Under the pieces are notes generated by a model. That model made no database searches. It was not told where the DNA came from and saw nothing but the letters and a program-made list of their open reading frames with translations. The position numbers and the translations under genes are program-made. DNA of 64,000 nucleotides from Sedimentitalea nanhaiensis DSM 24252. Lineage in GTDB: Bacteria > Pseudomonadota > Alphaproteobacteria > Rhodobacterales > Rhodobacteraceae. This document shows, piece by piece, positions 43,999-54,900 of the stretch (positions are counted from its first letter, which is position 1; each line of letters starts with the position of its first letter). Location: positions 3,056,868-3,120,867 of the forward strand of contig NZ_KI421509.1 of assembly GCF_000473225.1 (NCBI RefSeq). The letters run 5' to 3'.

Positions 43999-45362
43999 TG
44001 GGTCTGATCTCCTTCTGCTTTTACCCAGATCAACAGGATAAGGCCGGTGACAAACAATGCGATCACCGGCGAGATGCCCAGGCGGGCACTGCCTGTCCAG
44101 GCGGTGAACAGCCCGATCAAGGCCGGAGCCATAAAGGCCGTGGCCCGCCCGGACAGGCCGTAGAGGCCAAAACTCTCGGTTGGGGCGTCGGGATGGGAAT
44201 GGCGGACCATCAGGCTGCGGCTGGAGGCCTGCAGAATGCCGCCGAACCCGCCTATCAACACGCCGCAGACAAAAAACACCGCATCCGGCAATGTCGAACC
44301 CTGTGCCAGAGCAATGCCAAAGATCTGGTCGCGCGACATGCTGACGATGGTCAGGCAGACCAGAATCAGAACCCAGATCGAAAAGATGATGACCGGCTTT
44401 GGCCCCCATTTTTTGTCAAGCCCTCCGCCGATCCAGCAGAATACCGCCGAGGACAGCACCGCCAGGATGCCAAAGATCCCGATCAGGGTGATTTCCCAGC
44501 CCAACACCAGTTTCGCATAGACCCCGCCAAAACCGTACAGGCCATTAAGGGCGTCGCGATAAAACATCGACGACCCAAGATAGGCTGACAGACTGATCCG
44601 GTGACGCAGGCTGCGCAGCAGTTTGCCCAACATCGCAAAGGCTTCGCGGGCGGTGCCGGTGGGCCGGTTGCGCGGCCTGTCCCGCATCCACATGAAATAA
44701 GGGATCATGAAAACTGCGTACCAGATGGCGCAGAAGGGGCCGACAAATCGGGTTCCTTCTTTCTGGCTGGCATCCAGGCCAAAGGCCGGGTCCAGCCCGA
44801 TCAGGGTCTTGCCGTTGGTCTGTTCAACGAACAACAACAGCATGATGGCCAGCGCCATCAGTCCACCGGTATAGCCAAAAGCAAAACCCGAGCCGGATAT
44901 CTTGCCGACCTCCTCGGGAGGTCCAAGATCGGGCAATTGCGAATTGATGAAAATCAGTGCGTATTCCGCGCCGATAAAGCCGAACCCGAACGCAATCAAT
45001 CCGAACCACATGCCCGTGCCGTCGGGCAGGGTCCACCATAACGCACCGGCCCCCACCACATACATCATCGAAAACAAAGCGATCCAGGGGATGCGCTTGC
45101 CGGTCGTATCCGCCAGCGCACCCAGGACAGGCGCGCCGAACCCGATCAACAGCCCGGTGACGGTCAGACACAGCGACCAAAGGCCTTGTGCCCTGGCTCC
45201 TGCGGCCTGTCCGTCCAACCCGTGTGTGGCATAGTATTCGGCCGCCATCCCGGCGAAATAGGGTCCAAATACAAAGGTCACCAGCAAGGTGTGATAGGGC
45301 TGGCTGGCCCAGTCGAAAAAGAACCAGCCCCAGATACGCTTGCGCGCCGAAATCGCTGCCAT
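43995..45362 (-). CDS. UMF1-type major facilitator transporter
   Basis: A 455-residue transporter with about 11-12 membrane segments. The UMF1 family N-terminus is KRIWGWFFFDWASQPYHTLLVTFVFGPYF (in pieces), with the internal signatures GAPVLGALADTTGKRIPW and GFGGILQASSRSLMVRH. Members include vacuolar Atg22-like amino-acid exporters; the substrate here is unknown. Chosen start ATG 45362, preceded by GGAG; the longer frame starts at 45410. The stop is coupled to mepA (ATGA), suggesting cotranscription. Confidence 0.88.
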   Translation of the reverse strand: MAAISARKRIWGWFFFDWASQPYHTLLVTFVFGPYFAGMAAEYYATHGLDGQAAGARAQGLWSLCLTVTGLLIGFGAPVLGALADTTGKRIPWIALFSMMYVVGAGALWWTLPDGTGMWFGLIAFGFGFIGAEYALIFINSQLPDLGPPEEVGKISGSGFAFGYTGGLMALAIMLLLFVEQTNGKTLIGLDPAFGLDASQKEGTRFVGPFCAIWYAVFMIPYFMWMRDRPRNRPTGTAREAFAMLGKLLRSLRHRISLSAYLGSSMFYRDALNGLYGFGGVYAKLVLGWEITLIGIFGILAVLSSAVFCWIGGGLDKKWGPKPVIIFSIWVLILVCLTIVSMSRDQIFGIALAQGSTLPDAVFFVCGVLIGGFGGILQASSRSLMVRHSHPDAPTESFGLYGLSGRATAFMAPALIGLFTAWTGSARLGISPVIALFVTGLILLIWVKAEGDQTQ

Positions 45363-45406
45363 GCCTGCTCCGCCTTTTGATCGGCATAAGACAGGGCTTT
45401 GGGCGA

Positions 45407-45955
45407 TCAATCAAGCGCGTCCTGCATCGGCGGCCAGGGACGGTGTGCATCCGCCGCACACCAGGCTCGGATCCATACCGGCATTTCGGGCGAGGATGTG
45501 TCTGCCTGTCCCATCGCGGCCAGCACCCGGGCGGGTGGCACGATGCCATTCCGGTCCGTCACTGCGGCGCGGAACAGGACATGGCTGGCGCAGTCGCCGT
45601 CCCTCTTCCACATCGATTGTTCCAGATACAGGAATCGATCGTCCCAACAGACTGTCCGGCTGCGCATCTCGAACCGTTCGAACCCCCGGATGCGACGCCG
45701 AAACCGCACGGTGCTGCCTGCCATTGTCATGCCCCAACGGTGCCTGACAATCACCCGGACCAACCCGACGCGCTGAGCGTTTACGCTGCGCCCCAGATCG
45801 TACAGTGTCATCGCCCTGCCGTTGTTCAGTTCAAGCCAAAGATCCAGATCCCAGGGCCAACAGATGTGGCGGGACACATGGGTGCCATCCAGCGGCAATG
45901 GCGGAAGACGGCGCGCGAACAGCATATCCTTGAACAGGCGGACAACTGGAAACAT
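45407..45955 (-). CDS. Hotdog-fold acyl-CoA thioesterase-like protein
   Basis: A 182-residue hotdog protein: HICWPWDLDLWLELNNGRAMTLYDLGRS is the conserved core, with GSTVRFRRRIRGFERFEMRSRTVCWDDRFLYLEQSMW (in pieces). It resembles the 4HBT-type thioesterase group found widely in Rhodobacterales. It would hydrolyse acyl-CoAs; the chain is unknown. ATG 45955 is preceded on the minus strand by AAGGAG, and the longer frame upstream is unsupported. It is upstream of the UMF1 gene on the same strand with a 44-base gap. Confidence 0.8.
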   Translation of the reverse strand: MFPVVRLFKDMLFARRLPPLPLDGTHVSRHICWPWDLDLWLELNNGRAMTLYDLGRSVNAQRVGLVRVIVRHRWGMTMAGSTVRFRRRIRGFERFEMRSRTVCWDDRFLYLEQSMWKRDGDCASHVLFRAAVTDRNGIVPPARVLAAMGQADTSSPEMPVWIRAWCAADAHRPWPPMQDALD

Positions 45956-46080
45956 GGTATTCTCCTTGTGATGCCTTTTCTTTGGCTCGGCACGACGGGC
46001 CGTCAACTGCAACCCTGCGGCACACTTGCTCTTTTGCCGTGGTGCCCTTAGGTGATCCTCAAACAAATTGAGGATGCTTC

Positions 46081-46368
46081 ATGCAGTCGCTGTTTCAAAT
46101 CCTGATGCTGATCCTGGACGTGGTATGGTTTTTCATTATCGCGCATGTGATCATGAGCTGGCTGATCAATTTCCAGGTGCTGAACCTGCACCAACCCCTT
46201 GTGGCCCAGATCTGGAGCATGTTGCAGCGTATTCTTGAGCCGTTGTATGGCCCGGTTCGCCGTCTTTTGCCGCCGATGCAAGGGCTGGATCTGGCGCCCT
46301 TGGTGGTGTTGCTGGGTATTTTCGCTTTGCGGATCATTCTGGTGAACAATGCCGCGGCATTCTATTGA
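46081..46368 (+). CDS. YggT family membrane protein
   Basis: A 95-residue protein with two hydrophobic regions: the first LILDVVWFFIIAHVIMSWLINF, the second LAPLVVLLGIFALRIILV. The loop ILEPLYGPVRRLLPPMQGLDLAPL matches the YggT signature. The family is tied to osmotic and envelope functions and, in plants, to cofactor assembly, but its mechanism is unknown. SD TGAGGA precedes ATG 46081. recQ follows 77 bases later. Confidence 0.9.
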   Translation: MQSLFQILMLILDVVWFFIIAHVIMSWLINFQVLNLHQPLVAQIWSMLQRILEPLYGPVRRLLPPMQGLDLAPLVVLLGIFALRIILVNNAAAFY

Positions 46369-46445
46369 CGGGCCTTGTTCAACGAATCCGGGTGTGAAAC
46401 TGTACGCGCAACGAGCAGACAGACAATAAACACGAGGCCACAGGC

Positions 46446-48485
46446 ATGCTGGACGCTGTCCCGCTCTTGCGCGACGTATTCGGGTTCGACGCTTTTAGGC
46501 CCGGCCAATCCGAGATCGTTCAAGCGGTAGCCGACGGCGAGAACGTCCTTGCCATCATGCCGACCGGCGGTGGAAAATCTCTGTGCTTTCAGCTGCCGGC
46601 GCTTATGCGTGACGGGGTGACGGTTGTCATTTCTCCACTGATTGCGCTGATGCGCGATCAGGTCCGCGCCTTGCAAGAGGCCGGTGTTTGCGCCGGTGCC
46701 CTGACGTCCGGCAATACGCCCGAAGAAACCGATGCTGTATTCGAGGCATTGGAACGCGGCGAGCTGAAATTGCTTTACATGGCACCCGAACGTCTTGCGG
46801 CGGGGTCGGCCGAAGGTCTGTTGCGCCGTGCGGGGGTCAGTCTGATCGCGGTGGACGAGGCCCATTGCGTCAGCCAGTGGGGTCATGATTTCCGCCCCGA
46901 CTATCTGCGTATAGGAGCATTGCGCAAGACATTGGGCGTGCCATTGGCCGCATTCACCGCCACAGCAGACGCCGAAACCCAGGACGAAATCGTGCAAAAG
47001 CTGTTTGACGGTGCCGCGCCGCGCCGCTTTCTGCACGGGTTCGATCGGCCCAACATCCATCTCGCCTTTGGCGCCAAGGACGGCCCGCGCCGGCAGATCC
47101 TGGACTTTGCCGCAGCCCGGCGGGGCCAATCGGGCATCGTCTATTGCGGCACGCGTGCAAAAACCGAATCGCTGGCACGGGCGCTGAACGACGCGGACCA
47201 CAGCGCCTGTTATTATCATGGCGGCATGCAGGCCGAAGATCGACGCCTGGTCGAAACCCGCTTTGCCCGCGAGGACGGGCTTATCGTTGTGGCGACAGTG
47301 GCCTTTGGCATGGGGATCGACAAGCCGGACATCCGCTGGGTCGCTCATGCGGACCTGCCCAAAAGCATCGAATCCTACTATCAGGAAATTGGTCGCGCCG
47401 GTCGCGATGGCGCTCCGGCGGAAACCCTGACCTTGTTCGGCCCCGAGGACATCCGATTGCGCCGCAGCCAGATCGACGAAGGGCTGGCTCCACCCGCCCG
47501 CCGCACCGCGGATCACGCCCGGCTGAATGCGCTGCTGGGTCTGGCCGAGGCGCTGGCCTGCCGCCGTCAGGTGCTGCTGCGCTATTTTGGCGAAGACTCC
47601 GGGCCATGCGGCAATTGCGATCTTTGCGATACCCCCCCCGAGGTGTTTGACGCCACAACGGCGGTGCGCAAGGCACTGTCGGCGATTTTGCGCACCGAGG
47701 AATGGTTCGGCTCCGGGCATCTGATCGACATCTTGACAGGGGCGGACACTGACAAGATCCGCGCCCGCCAGCACGATCAATTGCCCACTTACGGCTGCGG
47801 CAAGGAATACGATAAACGTCAGTGGCAGGCGGTGTTCCGGCAGATGATGGGGCATGATCTGGTGCGCCCGGACCCAGAGCGGCACGGAGCTCTGCGCATG
47901 ACTGAAGCCGCGCGTCCTATCCTGCGTGGCGAGGCCGAAATCAGCCTGCGCCGCGACACGATACGCAAGGCCAATCGCCATCCTGCGGTCAAATCTCTGG
48001 TCTCGGACGAAGACGCACCTTTGTTGTCTGCGCTCAAGGCCAAGCGCCGCGCACTTGCCGAATCCGCCCGCGTACCAGCCTATGTCATCTTTACCGACCG
48101 CACGCTCATCGAAATGGCGGAGACCCGGCCCGCCACGCTGGACGCGATGGCCCGGATCAGCGGCGTTGGCGCCAAGAAACTGGACCGCTACGGCGATATG
48201 TTCCTGGCGGTGATCACTGGTGCCACCGAGGCGGTGCACCCGGCGCGGCGCAAACTTGCAGGGCGGTCAGCGGGGTCGCTGTATGACCGGTTACTGGCGG
48301 TCCAGGCCGATCTTACACGCGGCACCCAAGGGATAGACAAACCGCTCAGCTGTTCGGCTGCGCAACTGGCCAAGGTTGCTGCGATGCAGCCGGGAGACGC
48401 AGATGGGATCCTGCGGCTTTTGGGGGACCGCCGCGCCGAACGGTTTGGCGCGGCCTTTCTGGACGTTCTGCGCAGCTCAGATTAG
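46446..48485 (+). CDS. recQ: ATP-dependent DNA helicase RecQ
   Basis: A 679-residue RecQ helicase that unwinds branched DNA in recombination and replication repair. Motifs: MPTGGGKSLCFQ (motif I), VDEAHCVSQWGHDFRPDYL (DEAH motif II), FTATADAETQ (III), and QEIGRAGRDG (VI). The zinc-binding cysteines (CRRQ, CGNCDLCDT) and winged helix (RQC) follow, and an HRDC domain lies at about 520-600 (IFTDRTLIEMAETRPATLDAM). It begins at ATG 46446. yaaA lies 33 bases downstream. Confidence 0.96.
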   Translation: MLDAVPLLRDVFGFDAFRPGQSEIVQAVADGENVLAIMPTGGGKSLCFQLPALMRDGVTVVISPLIALMRDQVRALQEAGVCAGALTSGNTPEETDAVFEALERGELKLLYMAPERLAAGSAEGLLRRAGVSLIAVDEAHCVSQWGHDFRPDYLRIGALRKTLGVPLAAFTATADAETQDEIVQKLFDGAAPRRFLHGFDRPNIHLAFGAKDGPRRQILDFAAARRGQSGIVYCGTRAKTESLARALNDADHSACYYHGGMQAEDRRLVETRFAREDGLIVVATVAFGMGIDKPDIRWVAHADLPKSIESYYQEIGRAGRDGAPAETLTLFGPEDIRLRRSQIDEGLAPPARRTADHARLNALLGLAEALACRRQVLLRYFGEDSGPCGNCDLCDTPPEVFDATTAVRKALSAILRTEEWFGSGHLIDILTGADTDKIRARQHDQLPTYGCGKEYDKRQWQAVFRQMMGHDLVRPDPERHGALRMTEAARPILRGEAEISLRRDTIRKANRHPAVKSLVSDEDAPLLSALKAKRRALAESARVPAYVIFTDRTLIEMAETRPATLDAMARISGVGAKKLDRYGDMFLAVITGATEAVHPARRKLAGRSAGSLYDRLLAVQADLTRGTQGIDKPLSCSAAQLAKVAAMQPGDADGILRLLGDRRAERFGAAFLDVLRSSD

Positions 48486-48518
48486 ATCAGTCGATAGAAA
48501 ACAAAACTGGGAGCGGCC

Positions 48519-49289
48519 ATGTTGGTTGTAATTTCTCCGGCCAAGCGGTTGGACTGGGCGGAACGAGATATCGTGACAACCGAACCGGCGTTCCTGCCGG
48601 ATGCCAACCGGCTTGCCAAAACCGCGCGAAACCTGACCCTGGGAGATCTGCAGAAACTGATGGACATCAGCCCGGATCTGGCTCGGTTAAATCGTGCTAG
48701 ATTTCAGGCGTTTGCCACCTCGCCAGAGACGGATGTGACCCGCCCGGCGGCGCTGGCATTTGCCGGGGACACGTATCAGGGGCTTGAAGCCGCTTCGCTG
48801 GATGCCGCTGAACTGGCGTGGGCGCAAGAGCATCTGCGCATCCTGTCCGGCCTCTATGGTCTGTTGCGGCCACTGGATGCGATTCAGGCCTATCGGCTGG
48901 AAATGGGAAGTCGGCTGAAAACCCGACGTGGAAAGTCGCTGTACGACTATTGGCGCGACAGCCTGTCCAAGGCGCTGAACACACAGGCCCAACGGGTCGG
49001 GACCGATGTTCTGGTCAACTGCGCCAGCCAGGAGTATTTCGGTGCCGTGGTGCCCAAAGCGCTGAAGATGCGAGTGATCACGCCGTCCTTCATGGAGGAC
49101 AAGGGGGATGCGCCAAAGATTATCAGTTTCTTTGCCAAGAAAGCCCGCGGGGCGATGGCGCGATTCATCATTCAGAACCGTTTGTGCGACCCGGCAGCCC
49201 TGTCCGATTTTGACAGCGGAGGGTATGAGTTCAGGCCAGATCTTTCCGCGCCGGACAATCCGGTTTTTGTCCGACCCTACCAAGGCTAA
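48519..49289 (+). CDS. yaaA: YaaA family peroxide-stress protein
   Basis: A 256-residue protein of the YaaA/DUF328 family: VISPAKRLDWAERD at the N-terminus and LYGLLRPLDAIQAYRLEMG, LVNCASQEYFGAVV and TPSFMEDKG in the body. In E. coli YaaA lowers free iron and protects DNA against peroxide. It follows recQ after 33 bases and converges with the histidine-kinase gene, whose stop is 21 bases away. A possible small operon with recQ would link DNA repair and peroxide protection (inference). Confidence 0.9.
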   Translation: MLVVISPAKRLDWAERDIVTTEPAFLPDANRLAKTARNLTLGDLQKLMDISPDLARLNRARFQAFATSPETDVTRPAALAFAGDTYQGLEAASLDAAELAWAQEHLRILSGLYGLLRPLDAIQAYRLEMGSRLKTRRGKSLYDYWRDSLSKALNTQAQRVGTDVLVNCASQEYFGAVVPKALKMRVITPSFMEDKGDAPKIISFFAKKARGAMARFIIQNRLCDPAALSDFDSGGYEFRPDLSAPDNPVFVRPYQG

Positions 49290-49310
49290 AGCGGTAGCGC
49301 GTCGGCATAT

Positions 49311-51767
49311 CTAGGGTTCGGTGTCCGGCAGAACGGGCTGCGTTTCACACGGACGATGAGATGCAATCCTTTGCTGTATTGCGGCCTTGCGCAGTGGTTT
49401 GGTCATATAGTGATCCAAACCGTTTGACAGGATTTCGTCAGAGTCCCCGTCGATGGCATGGGCGGTCAGGGCCACGATCGGCACATGCCCGCCGCAGGCT
49501 CGCTCGAGCTTTCGAATTTCCCGCGTGGCCTCTTTGCCGTCCATCCTTGGCATTGAGATATCCATAAAGATCATGTCAGGCCGAAACTCGGAAAACGCCG
49601 CCACGGCCTCTATGCCGTTTTTGACGAATTTTAATTCGATGTTCATTTCCTTGACCATCTTTCGCAACACCAATTGGTTGGTCATATTGTCTTCGGCGGC
49701 GAGCACCCTCATCAGCCTTTGCTTGGTGTCCGCATCCGGCTTGCGGTCAGTGTCGGCCTTCGGTTCGGGGCTAGCGGGATCTGAATCGTTGACGGCCCTT
49801 GGTTTGCTGCAGTGTTCCGCGGGCGCGTCGCGTGTCGGAGCCACAGGGTTTGTCTCGCGACCAATATGCAGACGCCGGGCATGCCGGAACGTCACCGGGC
49901 CGGGCCCGGGCGGACTGGGCGCATCCGCATCGGAAGCAATTTCCGCTTTGGGGACGCTGGTGGCCTCGGCCAGCGATATGGCGGCGGGTCGAGCATTTGC
50001 CGAGATGGCGGGCGGCTCGGCCTCGGTGCGATTGTCGGGTGCATCGTCGAGCCGGGCCAGACGAGCCAACAGTTCATGGCGGGGATAGGGTTTTTGCAAG
50101 ACCCCCTGAACATGCTGGAACGCGGGATCGTTCTGGGCAAAGCTGGCGCTGTTGCTCAATAGAAGAAAGGGCACCTCGGGCCAGGCACCTTGGCGCAATG
50201 CCTCGGCCAGTTCCAGCCCATCCATGTCGGGCATGTTGTGATCGCCGAGTACCAGATCAATCTCAGCATTCATGCAGTCCAGCGCGCTTGACCCGGAAGC
50301 ACAGCTTGTGACGGTGATCCCCAGTTGGGTCAATTGTTTTTCAAGGATGGCCCGATTGGTCGCCTGATCATCGACCACCATTACGTGCCGCAGATTGTTC
50401 GACAACAAGGGTGGTGCAGGCTGTTCGCCGCTGGCGAGGTCCAGGGTCATCTTGAAGCCAAAGCATGAACCCTTGCCTTCTTCGCTTTCGACCCAGACGC
50501 CCCCGCCCATCATTTCAATGAGCCGTCTGGTGATCGCCAAGCCCAGGCCAGTGCCTTCGAATTGACGATTCTGCTCGTCCTCGACCTGGTTGAATTCACC
50601 AAAGATGTGATCGACCTTGTCCTTGGGAATGCCGATGCCGGTGTCCTCGACCGTGACATGAATTTCACTGGCTGTGTCGTTGCTGGTCGGTATGCCGGTG
50701 ATCCTGATAATCACGTGTCCTTCTAGCGTGAACTTTAGGGCATTCCCGACGATATTCGTCAGCACCTGACGAATGCGACCCGGATCGCCAACGAAACGGG
50801 TTGGCAGGAACAGATCATAGTCCAGCAGCAGGGCCAGTTCTTTGTCGCGCGCGATCGGTTGCAACAACATCACCACCTCGTGCACACAGCGTTCGAGGTC
50901 GAATTCCTCAGGGTGCAGGACCAGCTTGTCCGCTTCGATCTTGGAGTAATCCAGAACGTCGTTGATGATCACCAACAATGCTTCGCCAGAGCTTTTGATG
51001 GTGTTCACATAGAGCCTTTGTTCCTCGTCCAGCGGGGTATCGGCCAACAGATCGGCCATGCCGACGACGCCATTCATCGGCGTGCGGATTTCGTGACTCA
51101 TATTTGCCAGGAACGAGGATTTCGCCCGGTTGGCGGTTTCGGCTTTCATGCGCGCGTTTTTGAGTTTGGCTTCGTATTCGACGGTTGAAGTTATGTTCTG
51201 ACCCAGGCTGACCATATCGCCATCATGCCCGCGTTGATCTATCAGCTTGATATACTGGTCGTTCCACAGACGCATCACGATCGGTTGCGGGCTGACTTGC
51301 AGCCAGCGCTCTGCCATCATGGCACGCCATTCATCCGGCGCCATGGCTTCGGTGTTGATGATGCCTTCGTCCGTCAGGATCTGTAGGATCCGCACATAAC
51401 TGATACCCGGCGCAACCTCTTCCAGCTGATCGAAAATGCTGAAATAGGCGGCATTGGCCCCCAGCAGAATGCTGTCTGAATCAAAAACCGCAAACCCGTC
51501 GCTGATGGTCTGAATCGAGTGCCACAGGCGGCGTTCGGCGATTTCGATTTTCTCATGGGCGACGCCAAGTTCGGATTTGACCTTCTTGTTCTCGTCCCGA
51601 ACGGTTGCAACTTCGGCCTGCGTTTCGCCGATCTGTCTGGTCAGGGCCAGGGCATGGCGCCCGAGTTTGCGATTTGCGGCCGTCAGTTCGGCCTGTTTAA
51701 GTTCCAGCAAACGTTCAGCCGCGAGACGCGACCGCCTTTCCTCGGCAAGTTTGTTGGCAAGGCTCAT
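49311..51767 (-). CDS. Hybrid sensor histidine kinase with two receiver domains
   Basis: An 818-residue protein from ATG 51767 (a TTG at 51821 is in frame but lacks an SD). Order: coiled coil (about residues 1-90), PAS domain (90-205), HisKA with the phospho-His in FLANMSHEIRTPMNG, HATPase (SRR-like LGLAITRRLIEMMGG), a first receiver (VMVVDDQATN, D in LGDHNMPDMDG, K in LQKPYP), a Pro/Ala/Asp-rich linker, and a second receiver (AAEDNMTNQL, D in MDISMPRMDGKEA, K in MTKPLRK). No membrane segment is seen, so it is probably cytoplasmic. Signal and output are unknown. Both receivers are intact. Confidence 0.93.
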   Translation of the reverse strand: MSLANKLAEERRSRLAAERLLELKQAELTAANRKLGRHALALTRQIGETQAEVATVRDENKKVKSELGVAHEKIEIAERRLWHSIQTISDGFAVFDSDSILLGANAAYFSIFDQLEEVAPGISYVRILQILTDEGIINTEAMAPDEWRAMMAERWLQVSPQPIVMRLWNDQYIKLIDQRGHDGDMVSLGQNITSTVEYEAKLKNARMKAETANRAKSSFLANMSHEIRTPMNGVVGMADLLADTPLDEEQRLYVNTIKSSGEALLVIINDVLDYSKIEADKLVLHPEEFDLERCVHEVVMLLQPIARDKELALLLDYDLFLPTRFVGDPGRIRQVLTNIVGNALKFTLEGHVIIRITGIPTSNDTASEIHVTVEDTGIGIPKDKVDHIFGEFNQVEDEQNRQFEGTGLGLAITRRLIEMMGGGVWVESEEGKGSCFGFKMTLDLASGEQPAPPLLSNNLRHVMVVDDQATNRAILEKQLTQLGITVTSCASGSSALDCMNAEIDLVLGDHNMPDMDGLELAEALRQGAWPEVPFLLLSNSASFAQNDPAFQHVQGVLQKPYPRHELLARLARLDDAPDNRTEAEPPAISANARPAAISLAEATSVPKAEIASDADAPSPPGPGPVTFRHARRLHIGRETNPVAPTRDAPAEHCSKPRAVNDSDPASPEPKADTDRKPDADTKQRLMRVLAAEDNMTNQLVLRKMVKEMNIELKFVKNGIEAVAAFSEFRPDMIFMDISMPRMDGKEATREIRKLERACGGHVPIVALTAHAIDGDSDEILSNGLDHYMTKPLRKAAIQQRIASHRPCETQPVLPDTEP

Positions 51768-51813
51768 ACTTGCAGGCTCCGCAGTTGTGGTGACTGCAGC
51801 ATCGGGTGACTCG

Positions 51814-51839
51814 GTGAACAAGTGCTTAAGTTGTGAACA
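51814..51839. promoter_or_regulatory. Direct repeat GTGAACA in the kinase/macroglobulin divergent region
   Basis: GTGAACA occurs at 51814-51820 and 51833-51839, 19 bases apart (about two helix turns), with CTTAAG between. It lies between the divergent genes for the hybrid kinase and the alpha-2-macroglobulin, so could be a shared operator. Only the spacing supports it. Confidence 0.35.
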
Positions 51840-51904
51840 GGACCGGGAATCCTTGCCTGTGACGTGCGCTCCATGTCAACCTGCCTGAAAATACGGAGGC
51901 AGAC

Positions 51905-54900
51905 ATGCTACGATTTGGTCGAATGGTGGGGGGGGCGCTGTGTCTCTGGCTGGGCTGCGTCGCTGCGGTTGGGGCGCAGCAAGCGGTGCCGGATTATCGG
52001 TACGTTGTGACCCGCGATATGGATTTCCTCGGCTCCGATCTCGATGCTTTGTTTGACACCGATCTGGACAGCTGCGTGCGGGCCTGTAACGCAACTGCGG
52101 CGTGTACGGCGTTTACCTTCAACTCCCGGTCCAACGCCTGTTTCCCCAAACGCCAGATCACCGAACGGGCGCCCTATGAGGGCGCAATTTCCGCCATCAA
52201 GGTGGCCAACGATCCCGCTATTGTGGAGCAGGCGCAAAGCCGCCGTGCCGAGCTGGGCTTTCTGGGTGCCGGTGCGCTGGACAAGGCGATGGCGCTGGGG
52301 CGCGATCTGGGCTTGCGCCATCAGGCTGGCAGTTTCGATCTGGCTCAGGTGCTGGATACAATAGCCGCGCGCCGTGAAGCCGGGAAAATTGCGCAAGCGG
52401 CGGGGTGGGCCGGTGCGGCGGTGTCGCTCAGCGATCGGTCGGATCTCTGGGTGGAATACGCCAGGCTACTGATGACAATCCAGACCGACAACAGCGACGA
52501 AGCCCGCAACAATGCGGAACGTGCCACCGGCGCTGCGATCAACGCCTATCTTCGCGGGCGATCCCCGGCAGAACAGACCAGCGCATTGCTGGTTCTGTCG
52601 CGGGCTCTCGAACGGATGGGGCAGGGGCGCGACATGATCCCGACCCTGCGGCTGGCGCAGCAAATCCAGCCGCGCGAAGACATTGGCGGCGCTCTGGGCG
52701 GTGCGATCGCAAAATACGGGTTTCGTGTGCAGGACAGCACTGTCGAAAGCGACAGCGCAGCCCCGCGCATCTGTGCTGTTTTTTCCGAGCCGTTGGTGCA
52801 GGCCGGAATCGATTATGACCCCTATGTCCGGCTGCCGCAGGCGGGACTGGTGGTGCAGGTGGACGGCAGCCAGCTGTGCATCGATGGGGTGGAACATGGC
52901 AAGCGCTATCGTGTGACCCTGCGCGCCGGGCTGCCGGCGGCCAGTGGCGAAGGCCTGGCCAAGGACGTTGAACTGACCCACTATGTGCGTGATCGGACCC
53001 CCAGCGTCCGTTTTCCCGGTCGTGCATATGTGTTGCCGAAAACCGACGATGCGGCGCTTCCGATCGATACCGTCAATCTGACGGACGTTGATTTGCGCCT
53101 GCGACGGGTCAGCGACCGAAACCTGTTGCGGGCGGTGCAGGATGGCTATTTCGGGCGACCGCTGTCGCAATGGCAGGACCAGACCTTTGCCAGCGAAATC
53201 GCAGAGGAGATCTGGACAGGCAGCGCTGTGGTCGGCAACCAGTTGAACCGCGAGATGACCACCCGCCTGCCGTTGGGAGACGCGATTGCGGGGCAACCCG
53301 CCGGGATCTATGCGCTGACAGCGCGGGTGCCGGGGGCAGATCCCTATGACGATCCGGGAACCACCCAGTGGTTCGTTCTGTCCGATCTGGGGTTGAGTAC
53401 CATGTCGGGGACAGACGGGCTGCATCTGGCGGTGCGGGGTCTGGGAGATGCGGCGCCCCGTGCGGGTGTCGAAGTCACGCTGGTGTCGCGCGCCAATGCC
53501 GTGTTGGCCAGCACGACGACCGATGCCGATGGCTTTGCGCGCTTTGAGCCCGGATTGACGCGGGGAACAGGCGGCGCGGCCCCGGCGCTGGTTCTGGCCC
53601 AAGAGGGCACGGATGATATCGGGTTCCTGTCGCTGACCGACCCGGCCTTTGACCTGTCGGACCGTGGCGTCGAAGGCCGTGCACCCGCCGGACCGGTGGA
53701 CGTATTCCTGACCACGGACCGCGGAGCGTACCGCGCGGGCGAAACTATCCACGCTACGATCCTGGTGCGTGACGGATCGGCGGATGCCATCGCAGGGCTC
53801 CCCGTGATTGCGACCCTCAGCCGCCCGGACGGGGTAGAGTATCGGCGCATGGTGTCGGGTGCCGGAGTCGCGGGCGGGCATGTCTTTGCGTTGCCGGTCG
53901 GCCTGGACGCTCCGCGTGGCACATGGCGGCTGCAGATTTTCGGCGACCCGGACGCTCCGGCTCTGGCCAGCCAGACAGTGCTGGTCGAAGATTTTCTGCC
54001 CGAACGGATTGATTTCGACCTTGCATTGCCGGATGGGCCGCTGCGGGCCAGTGACAGTCCGGTTCTGGACATATCGGCCCGCTATCTATTTGGCGCGCCG
54101 GGGGCGGACCTGTCCGTAGAAGGACAGGCGACCTTGAGAGCCGCCCGTGAACTGGCGGACTGGCCGGGGTACGGGTTCGGTCGGCACGACGTTGCAATAG
54201 CCCCCGTCAGCAGCCATTTTTCCGGCCAACGGACCGATGTACAAGGGCAGGCGAGCGTGGCGCTGGATCTGCCAGAAACCGAGGTATCGGGACTGCCGTA
54301 TGAACTGACCGTCGCGGCGCGGCTGGCGGATGGATCCGGGCGACCCGTCGAGCGGCAAATCACTGCCCAGGTGCTGCCGTCGATGCCGGTGATCGGGATC
54401 AAGCCAATGTTTGAGGGCGTTCTGCCCGAAGGCGGCGAAGCCCGGTTCGAGGTCATCGGTCTGGCTGCGGATCTGACACCACAGCCAATGCGCGTGCGCT
54501 GGACGCTGAACCGGGTCGAAACGCGGTACCAGTGGTATCAGCTGTACGGCAACTGGAACTGGGAGCCGACGACCCGGCGCAGCCGCATCGCCACTGGCGA
54601 GGCCATAGTGGATGGATCTCTGGCGCTGGCGCAACCGGTGGATTGGGGCGCGTACGAACTGGTGGTCGAGCGGCTGGATGGCGAGTATGTCGCCGCTTCG
54701 GCGGGTTTTCAGGCTGGATGGTATGCCCCGGCGGATGCATCGGCGACGCCCGACCGGCTGGACCTGTCGCTGGACCGCCAAAACTATCGCCCCGGCGATA
54801 CCGCGCTGCTGCGCATCGTGCCGCGCGCTGCGGGTTCGGCCCTGATTTCGGTAATGTCCAACCGGCTGATCCACCGCCAGGCCGTCGAGGTGCCAGCGGG

